From Nitrospinae bacterium RIFCSPLOWO2_12_FULL_45_22 (lineage in GTDB: Bacteria > 2-12-FULL-45-22): a stretch of 10,798 nucleotides of DNA. A program made the position numbers and the translations under genes. The notes beneath the pieces are model-generated. The model had not been told where the DNA came from. It worked only from the letters and a program-made list of their open reading frames with translations, and did not search any database. This document shows positions 5,664 to 10,798 of this stretch, piece after piece. Where the stretch lies: positions 1 through 10,798 of the forward strand of contig MHDQ01000120.1 of assembly GCA_001803565.1 (NCBI GenBank), read 5' to 3'. Each line of letters starts with the position of its first letter. Position 1 is the stretch's first letter.

Positions 5664-6638
5664 ATGCCCCTCAGTTTAGATGAATATTATAGAAGCGGTC
5701 ATCTCTATCTTGAGTCAGAGAGAGGGAGAGAGGAGGTCTTTACCCTTTTAGCGAAGGAGCTTGAAACCAGCCTTAAGGAAAATAGATGGAGAAAGGCTCT
5801 ATGGGTAGCAGATAATATATATGATTTTGTGAAGAAGAGTAATCTGATCTATGCCAATTTTGACCTCCCAAATCTCTCCGGGTTGAGACAAGAGAGTGAT
5901 GAGATCAAAAAAAGTGCCCTTAAATTTTTAGGAGAGAAAGATAATATCAAATTATTCAAAAAAGCAATTGTCAGGATGGACAAGGCATCCTATAAGTCCA
6001 GGGTCTTTCTCATCCTCATTAAATACCTGCCAGAGATAGAGGGCCTTCCCCTGGTACACTTTACGGATCTGTATCTTATGATCTTTAATACCCTCTATTT
6101 TCTGGATAAGACCGAGGGGGCAGAGGTAGAGAGGTTTGATCTGGGCGATATGCTGGTAAGGGCCTCCTTAAGGTATGATTGCCGTGAGATGTGCGCATCC
6201 TTTCTGAGTGATCGGAAGCTAAAAGACCTTCTGGATTCCGAGGAATACAGATATAGATTTACTCCCTATAGAGAGTATGGGAGCAAACTCGTTAAGGCAT
6301 TGGACAATATGGATAAGAAAAACAAACCTGAGGTAGCAGTACTTACCCCCTTTGTCTTTACCGATATGCTCTTTTACCTTATTGATGAGCGTTTTGAGGG
6401 GCGTCTCAGGAAGGGGTTGATTGAGGGGAAGGAGAAGATACTCCTGCATATCAGAGAGAGGGTGGATGGCCTGTTTGAGGGTGATGATAAAGAGCTCTTA
6501 AAAGAAATGATCTCTTTTCGTATCAGTACAAGGATAGATGAACTGGCTAAATCTAAACCCTTTGGTCCGGGCTATTCTGTAGCTAAAGAGCTTCCTTTTC
6601 AGTTTCAAAATCAGAGGATAGAGAACCTAAAAGATTAA
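5664..6638 (+). CDS. Helical protein of unknown family, KAP operon partner, 324 aa
   Basis: I do not recognise this protein. It is predicted soluble and almost entirely helical, rich in charged and leucine residues, with no signal peptide, no membrane segment and no catalytic motif that I can see. It opens MPLSLDEYYRSGHLYLESER. Segments such as RWRKALWVADNIYDF and FLILIKYLPEIEGLPLV suggest an alpha-solenoid or scaffold. The ATG follows the KAP stop by one base, and AAGAGG lies at the end of the KAP gene, so the two are co-transcribed and probably co-translated; a complex with the KAP NTPase is a fair inference. Its last 56 bp are antisense to the 3' end of the CHAT-STAND gene. Hydrophilicity and full length speak for a real gene rather than a shadow. 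Confidence 0.8.
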   Translation: MPLSLDEYYRSGHLYLESERGREEVFTLLAKELETSLKENRWRKALWVADNIYDFVKKSNLIYANFDLPNLSGLRQESDEIKKSALKFLGEKDNIKLFKKAIVRMDKASYKSRVFLILIKYLPEIEGLPLVHFTDLYLMIFNTLYFLDKTEGAEVERFDLGDMLVRASLRYDCREMCASFLSDRKLKDLLDSEEYRYRFTPYREYGSKLVKALDNMDKKNKPEVAVLTPFVFTDMLFYLIDERFEGRLRKGLIEGKEKILLHIRERVDGLFEGDDKELLKEMISFRISTRIDELAKSKPFGPGYSVAKELPFQFQNQRIENLKD

Positions 6639-9600
6639 GGAACCACTCGAACCTCTGGAGATAGAGAGGTGAAAGCGTTGTCCTAGCAACCATATCCTGA
6701 AATCCCTTCTTCACCTTTTCTGTGCCAATCCTTTCAAAGGTCTTATTCCTGATAAAGAAACCGATTATCCCTATCGCAAGTCTTTTATCCTTATCCCAGA
6801 ATATGTCAAAGACCTCAAGGAAGTCACGGATATATCCGGCTATCTCCGGGTAGTCAGGGGGAGAGATACGGGTAGAGGAATCTATTAAAGGGGGTAAGGT
6901 TGCAAAAAGATCTTCATAATCCTTCCTCCCTCTGTAGATATCAAGGGCCTTCTCATAGTATTCTATCGCCCTGGCATAATCTCCTCTGGCTTGATAAACC
7001 ATTGCCAGATTGTTGTAGGTAGCAGCAGTATCGGGGTGGTCTCTGCCCAGCCTGGTCTCCCTTATCTTAAGGGCCTTCTCATAGTATTCTATCGCCCTGG
7101 CATAATCTCCTTTGGCTTGATAAACCACGGCCAGGTTGTTGTAGGTAGTGGCAGTATGGGGGTGGTCTTTGCCCAGCCTTGACTCCACTATCTCAATGGC
7201 CTTCTCATAGTATTCCATCGCCCTGGCATAATCTCCTTTGGCTTGATAAACCATTGCCAGGTTGTGGTAGGTAGCGGCAGTATCGGGGTGGTCTTTACCC
7301 AGCCTTGACTCCACTATCTCAATGGCCTTCTCATAGTATTCTATCGCCCTGGCATAATCTCCTTTGGCTTGATAAACCACGGCCAGGTTGTTATAGGTTT
7401 GGGCAGTATCGGGGTGGTCTTTACCCAGCCTTGACTCCCTTATCTTAAGGGCCTTCTCATAGTATTCTATCGCCCTAGCATAATCTCCTTTGGCTTGATA
7501 AACCACGGCCAGGTTGTTGTAGGTAGTGGCAGTATGGGGGTGGTCTCTGCCCAGCCTTGACTCCCTTATCTTAAGGGCCTGCTCATAGTATTCTATCGCC
7601 CTGGCATAATCTCCTTTGGCTTGATAAACCATTGCCAGATTGTTGTAGGTAGTGGCAGTATGGGGGTGGTCTTTACCCAGCCTTGACTCCACTATCTTAA
7701 GGGCCTTTCCATAGTATTCTATCGCCCTAGCATAATCTCCTTTGGCTTGATAAACCGATGCCAGATTGTTGTAGGTAGCGGCAGTATGGGGGTGGTCTTT
7801 ACCCAGCCTGGTCTCCTTTATCTTAAGGGCCTTCTCATAGTATCCTATCGCTATATCATACTCCCCTCTGGCATGATAAACCCCTGCCAGATTGTGGTAG
7901 GTAGTGGCAGTATCGGGATGGTCTTTACCCAGCCTTGACTCTATTATCTTAAGGGCCTTCTCACAGTATTCTATCGCCCTAGCATACTCTCCTCTGGCTT
8001 GATAAACCGATGCCAGATTGTTGTAGGTAGCGGCAAGGTCTTCATCTTCCTTTTTAATCTCTTTAAGGCTTTCCTCAAAGGTTATGAGAAGGTTCTCTGT
8101 AACTATCTCACTCAACCCCTCCCATTGAGAAAGGGTTATGAAGACCTTGAGGAGATATTCTTCTATGTTTCTATCCATTGTCTCCTGATGGTAAGTTGTA
8201 AAGATAGAAAGGATGTTCATCAGGTCGTATGGGGTCAAGCCCTCTTTATCTCCTCCTAAGATATGGAGGAGTTTGTCCTTCAGTAGGGTTAGACCTTCTG
8301 CCCGGAAGTCACCTTTGAAGTAGGACTTTATGACCTGATATGGCAGGTAGTGGTCAGCAAGCCTCTTCAGGATAAGGAGTCTCTCTGTAAGGAGGGAGAT
8401 AAACCCTGCCTCAAAGAGGTGGTTAAGGAGGGTCTTGGAAAAGGGATATTCCAGGGAGAAGAGCCTCTCTGTTTCTTTTCTGTTACTTTCAAAATAGGGC
8501 CGGTAAAACTCAAGGACTTCTCTTAGCTCCCCTGTCCCAAAGACCTTGTCCAGTGATATGCCCCTCTTTTCAATCACTGCGGAGAGGGAGAGTGGATGAT
8601 AGCCATAGAGGGCTACTATGAAGGGTAGATTCTCTTTGAAGAATGCCTTTTCCTTTTTATCTAAACCCTGGTACAGGAAACCTACTTCGCCATCGCTATA
8701 TTCACCGATCTCAAGGGTATTCTCAAGGGGTTGTCTGGTAGAGAGATAGGGCTTCAATCGGCTGGTAAGGATGGTAAAGGCCGTTTTTGTGTTTAAGATT
8801 TCGCTTAAAAATCTCTGATACCTATCCCGTATTACCCCCTTTTCATCCTGTATGGACTCAAGGTTATCAAGGATAAATAGCCAGGGGGTAGCAATCTTCT
8901 CATTCAAAATTCTCCACTTCTTTATAAAGTCCTTCCCCTCAAGCTCCTCCTTACTTATAATTTCCTCGCGTTTAAACTCCTCAAGGAGCCTCTCCACCAG
9001 GGCCTCAGGGGTGTCTATATGTTCTGCTCTCAGGTCAATAAAAATAATGTGTTTAAACCTGCCCTCAAAAAACTCTGCTAGATAGGCCGCCAGGGTGCTC
9101 TTCCCTGCCCCACCGATCCCGTGAAGGACGAGATGGTTCTGATCCCCCCCTATCAAATCCGAGGCCTGCCTAACGATACCGTATCTATAGACATAGTTCT
9201 TGATAGTCATTGGGGGTCGGTAGATGACCTTTTTTGCCTTTTCCCTTTTCTCTGCCTCCCCTTTAAGGTCAAAGCCCCCCTTTCCGGCTTTACCGAATAC
9301 AACGGGTTTCCACCAGTCTATATTAAGCATCAGCCTCGCATCGTTTAATACATTCTCAATGGTCTCCTCTTTAAAGACCCTCTGGTAAATGAGCCTGGTG
9401 GTTTGGGTAGCCAGGTCGTCTCTTACCGGCGCGAGGTTGGCAATGACCATGGCTGAGTCAATATTTTGGAAGATATTATAGGCGAGGGATGGGGCATAGG
9501 GGGAGGGTTTTGCTGTCTCACAGGCATTGAAGTAGAAGAGGGCTACATTGGCGCCCTCAAAGAGTCTCTTTAGTTCATCTGAAGTAAGGCGCTTCTCTCT

Positions 9601-10266
9601 TTCATTGTCCTTCTCATCCTCTATCGCCAGCAAACCACCCCCGGCACCATGCCCAATAAAGTGGACGATGTGATAGTGCCCTCTCAAGAGCCTCTTCCTC
9701 ACAGTGGGTAGGTTTACCTTCTCCTCGATATCTATCTGCACAAGACCCTTTCTCAAGTAATCATCAAGGGCGGTGTATATGGTCTGGAGCTCTCTCAAGG
9801 GATCAATGGGATGCTCCTCATAGGTCTCAAGGGGGAGGGAGAGGAGGGTAAGGATCCTTATAGGTAGTTGGGCTGGGAGTATCTTTTTGTCCAGGGCAGG
9901 TATGTCTCTCAGGATAGAGATATTCCCCCTCTTTAGCAAAAATCCCGTCTCTGTCCTATCATTGTTAATAATCTCAAAGGGGAGGCTATGGAGCTGCGGG
10001 TCATTGGATTTGATGGTGATATTCAGGCTGTGCTGGTCCTTTAGTTCCTCGAGGATAAGGGTGATCCTTTCTCTCCTCTTTGCGGTGGCGAATATGCTAT
10101 GGAAGAGCTCAAAGCCGTAGGCAATGAGCTCACTATCCGGGAGGCGGCCCTCTTTAAGGAGCTTCTCTTGATAATAGGGGCTCAGACTGTAGGCTGTCGG
10201 TTCATCACCATCAACCGAGACTGTATCTTTGGTGATAAAGATATCCATGTTCTTCTTTTCTCCCAT
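6583..10266 (-). CDS. CHAT protease - STAND/NB-ARC NTPase - TPR protein, 1227 aa
   Basis: This large cytoplasmic signalling protein has three modules. Residues about 1-325 are a CHAT caspase-like peptidase: LHSLPFEII (92-100), catalytic His in HFIGHGAGGG (H206) and catalytic Cys in FYFNACETA (C249). Residues about 350-620 are a STAND ATPase of NB-ARC type: Walker A GIGGAGKST (383-391), Walker B LFILDNLES (D467), sensor ILTSR (R503) and YGYHPLSLS with the GxP-like proline P558. A helical linker leads to nine 42-residue TPRs (747-1124), kinesin-light-chain style, and a helical tail of about 100 residues. The expected role is TPR sensing of a ligand, NTP-driven opening and CHAT proteolysis, as in prokaryotic conflict or programmed-death systems; target and trigger are unknown. 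All catalytic residues are intact. ATG 10266 has a weak AAGG; M7 (10248) with GGGAG is a possible alternative. It converges on the KAP operon. Confidence 0.92.
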   Translation of the reverse strand: MGEKKNMDIFITKDTVSVDGDEPTAYSLSPYYQEKLLKEGRLPDSELIAYGFELFHSIFATAKRRERITLILEELKDQHSLNITIKSNDPQLHSLPFEIINNDRTETGFLLKRGNISILRDIPALDKKILPAQLPIRILTLLSLPLETYEEHPIDPLRELQTIYTALDDYLRKGLVQIDIEEKVNLPTVRKRLLRGHYHIVHFIGHGAGGGLLAIEDEKDNEREKRLTSDELKRLFEGANVALFYFNACETAKPSPYAPSLAYNIFQNIDSAMVIANLAPVRDDLATQTTRLIYQRVFKEETIENVLNDARLMLNIDWWKPVVFGKAGKGGFDLKGEAEKREKAKKVIYRPPMTIKNYVYRYGIVRQASDLIGGDQNHLVLHGIGGAGKSTLAAYLAEFFEGRFKHIIFIDLRAEHIDTPEALVERLLEEFKREEIISKEELEGKDFIKKWRILNEKIATPWLFILDNLESIQDEKGVIRDRYQRFLSEILNTKTAFTILTSRLKPYLSTRQPLENTLEIGEYSDGEVGFLYQGLDKKEKAFFKENLPFIVALYGYHPLSLSAVIEKRGISLDKVFGTGELREVLEFYRPYFESNRKETERLFSLEYPFSKTLLNHLFEAGFISLLTERLLILKRLADHYLPYQVIKSYFKGDFRAEGLTLLKDKLLHILGGDKEGLTPYDLMNILSIFTTYHQETMDRNIEEYLLKVFITLSQWEGLSEIVTENLLITFEESLKEIKKEDEDLAATYNNLASVYQARGEYARAIEYCEKALKIIESRLGKDHPDTATTYHNLAGVYHARGEYDIAIGYYEKALKIKETRLGKDHPHTAATYNNLASVYQAKGDYARAIEYYGKALKIVESRLGKDHPHTATTYNNLAMVYQAKGDYARAIEYYEQALKIRESRLGRDHPHTATTYNNLAVVYQAKGDYARAIEYYEKALKIRESRLGKDHPDTAQTYNNLAVVYQAKGDYARAIEYYEKAIEIVESRLGKDHPDTAATYHNLAMVYQAKGDYARAMEYYEKAIEIVESRLGKDHPHTATTYNNLAVVYQAKGDYARAIEYYEKALKIRETRLGRDHPDTAATYNNLAMVYQARGDYARAIEYYEKALDIYRGRKDYEDLFATLPPLIDSSTRISPPDYPEIAGYIRDFLEVFDIFWDKDKRLAIGIIGFFIRNKTFERIGTEKVKKGFQDMVARTTLSPLYLQRFEWFLNLLGSLSSDFETEKEAL
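6651..6670 (+). other. Small hairpin past the KAP operon end
   Basis: ACCTCT (6651-6656) and AGAGGT (6665-6670) form a 6-bp stem 12 bp after the stop of the helical protein, inside the CHAT gene on the other strand. There is no T run. It is the only candidate 3' structure seen for the plus-strand operon and may be chance. Confidence 0.2.
6895..8028 (-). repeat. Nine tandem 126-bp repeats encoding TPRs
   Basis: Nine in-frame units of exactly 126 bp encode the TPR array, read in the minus direction from 8028 to 6895. Core units share long runs of DNA identity, including at third codon positions: the parts encoding VYQAKGDYARAIEYYEKAL recur almost base for base. The first two units, nearest the linker, and the last are more diverged. 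Unit 9 loses the usual RLGKDHP end. Such similarity points to recent tandem duplication or gene conversion, so copy number may vary among strains and an assembly could collapse it. Confidence 0.95.
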
Positions 10267-10308
10267 GACCTTTTATGCACAGGTAGGTGTTAACTCAGGC
10301 CCCTCTAT

Positions 10309-10333
10309 TTACCATAGATTATATGGTAATCTA
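10309..10333 (-). promoter_or_regulatory. Putative promoter and operator of the CHAT-STAND-TPR gene
   Basis: On the minus strand a perfect TATAAT (10323-10318) lies 51 bp before ATG 10266. It is embedded in two overlapping inverted repeats: TTACCATA/TATGGTAA (10309-10316 with 10322-10329) and TAGATTA/TAATCTA (10315-10321 with 10327-10333), each with a five-base centre. No good -35 stands 16-18 bases upstream, so the promoter may be weak, activator-dependent or use another sigma factor. A dimeric regulator bound here would cover the -10 box. Confidence 0.5.
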
Positions 10334-10580
10334 AAACCCTTCCTGACATCAAGATTTTTCTCATTTCGCCTATTCTTCTTGACTCCGCGCGAAATCCTTT
10401 AGAATATTCCCGGGTGCTGCCCCCCCCCTTTTTTTTCTGATCCCGCTTGCTTAAGAAACCCCTAAGACGTGTGGATGGTTTTAAATTAATAAACCTCCAA
10501 AACCTTTCTATGAGATTTAAACCCGAGTTTCAGATTTGGGCTATTCCATGACGGAAATATTCAGTAAAAACTAATTAAAT
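10334..10580. other. Gene-free upstream region with a C9T8 tract
   Basis: I see no gene on either strand here. Notable are a C9T8 polypyrimidine tract (10420-10436), a short inverted repeat ATTTCGC/GCGAAAT near 10360-10395, and GAATATTC followed by CCCGGG just before the tract. AT-rich sequence with stops in every frame follows. The region probably serves only as upstream DNA of the CHAT gene. Confidence 0.5.
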
Positions 10581-10599
10581 TCTTTGTGTCCTTTGTGGT
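10581..10599. repeat. Single arm related to the 812-960 element
   Basis: TCTTTGTGTCCTTTGTGG closely matches the right arm of the 812-960 element (TCTTTGTGCCTTAGTGG): beyond one extra base, two positions differ. No partner arm was found near it, so it is a solo arm or a decayed copy. Confidence 0.45.
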
Positions 10600-10624
10600 A
10601 ACAAATTTAACTTACAAAAATTGT

Positions 10625-10654
10625 TTGACAAGAAAGGAATTAGTATGCTACAAA
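10625..10654 (+). promoter_or_regulatory. Promoter-like sequence pointing to the right edge
   Basis: A perfect TTGACA (10625-10630), an 18-base spacer and TACAAA (10649-10654) preceded by TGC form an extended -10 type promoter. No convincing gene follows in the window. If it is active, the transcript either starts a gene beyond 10798 or is an RNA ending near the G/C hairpin at 10688. Confidence 0.3.
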
Positions 10655-10687
10655 TATTTAATTTATCGTCGCTTTTTGCAATCAATT

Positions 10688-10708
10688 CCCCCTGAAAACT
10701 GGGGGGGG
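10688..10708. other. G/C hairpin with a G8 run near the right edge
   Basis: CCCCC (10688-10692) can pair with part of the G8 run (10701-10708) across TGAAAACT. It has no T run and may be a REP-like intergenic repeat. The remaining sequence to 10798 shows a short direct repeat TGGCAAAG (about 10754 and 10769) and no gene. Confidence 0.35.
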
Positions 10709-10798
10709 TCGTAACAGTTTAGCCCAATAAAGCATCTCATGGATTATTTGTAGTGGCAAAGCTTGTCTGGCAAAGACTTTTTCCGTGGCAACTAACTA

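Noticed and set aside
5664-6638. Gasdermin-like substrate of the CHAT protease
   Set aside because: Bacterial gasdermins are beta-rich with a hydrophobic or lipidated N-terminus; this protein is charged and helical with no such features.
6895-8028. CRISPR array
   Set aside because: The repeats are 126 bp, contiguous and in frame with a TPR-coding gene; there are no short repeats with unique spacers.
10644-10694. 16-codon plus-strand frame with AAAGGA before its ATG
   Set aside because: It ends in the hairpin, its sequence is uninformative, and the ATG overlaps the promoter-like spacer; probably chance.
10596-10740. Minus-strand frame of about 50 codons starting MLYWAKLL
   Set aside because: It has no ribosome site, runs through the G8 tract and the repeat arm, and resembles no protein.

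Overview
The window is about 10.8 kb of bacterial chromosome in two parts: a metabolic left part (1 to about 4065) and an accessory part (about 4200 to 10340) that looks like a conflict or defence locus. Shine-Dalgarno sequences and sigma70-type promoters show that this is bacterial DNA. An acyl-CoA dehydrogenase beside a GlmL/MutL-type activator of B12-dependent mutases suggests an organism that uses acyl-CoA and mutase chemistry, such as a syntrophic or sulfate-reducing anaerobe or a relative. Dispersed non-coding repeats also fit a non-model environmental lineage. No gene here fixes the phylum, so this placement is inference.

Left part. Positions 1-759 (minus) hold the N-terminal two thirds of an acyl-CoA dehydrogenase cut by the window edge. 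Positions 760-1072 hold no gene but contain a 149-bp element with 25-bp inverted ends. A very short membrane protein gene of DUF2892/YgaP-like type (1073-1231, minus) is hidden under a longer reading frame in another phase. A stand-alone response-regulator receiver (1374-1745, minus) follows, with a near-consensus promoter at 1783-1811 and a long hairpin after its 3' end. Divergently, a 113-residue conserved-looking protein (1902-2243, plus) overlaps the 598-residue GlmL/MutL-family ASKHA protein (2228-4024, plus), and the pair is probably translationally coupled.

Right part. A 39-bp nested palindrome (4200-4238) and a good promoter (4259-4287) precede a two-gene operon: a KAP-family P-loop NTPase (4331-5662) and a helical protein of unknown family (5664-6638) separated by one base. 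Convergent with them, and overlapping the second gene by 56 bp in antisense, is a 1227-residue protein on the minus strand (6583-10266). It carries an N-terminal CHAT caspase-like protease, a STAND/NB-ARC-type NTPase and nine nearly identical 42-residue TPRs. Its putative promoter has a TATAAT box embedded in two overlapping inverted repeats (10309-10333).

The KAP pair and the CHAT-STAND-TPR gene may form one inducible, abortive-infection-like system: the TPR array as sensor, the STAND module as switch, CHAT as effector protease, and KAP plus its partner as a second module. The domain assignments rest on visible motifs; the idea of one joint system is inference. The last 500 bp hold no convincing gene, only homopolymer tracts, a fragment related to the 812-960 element, a promoter-like sequence and a G/C hairpin.
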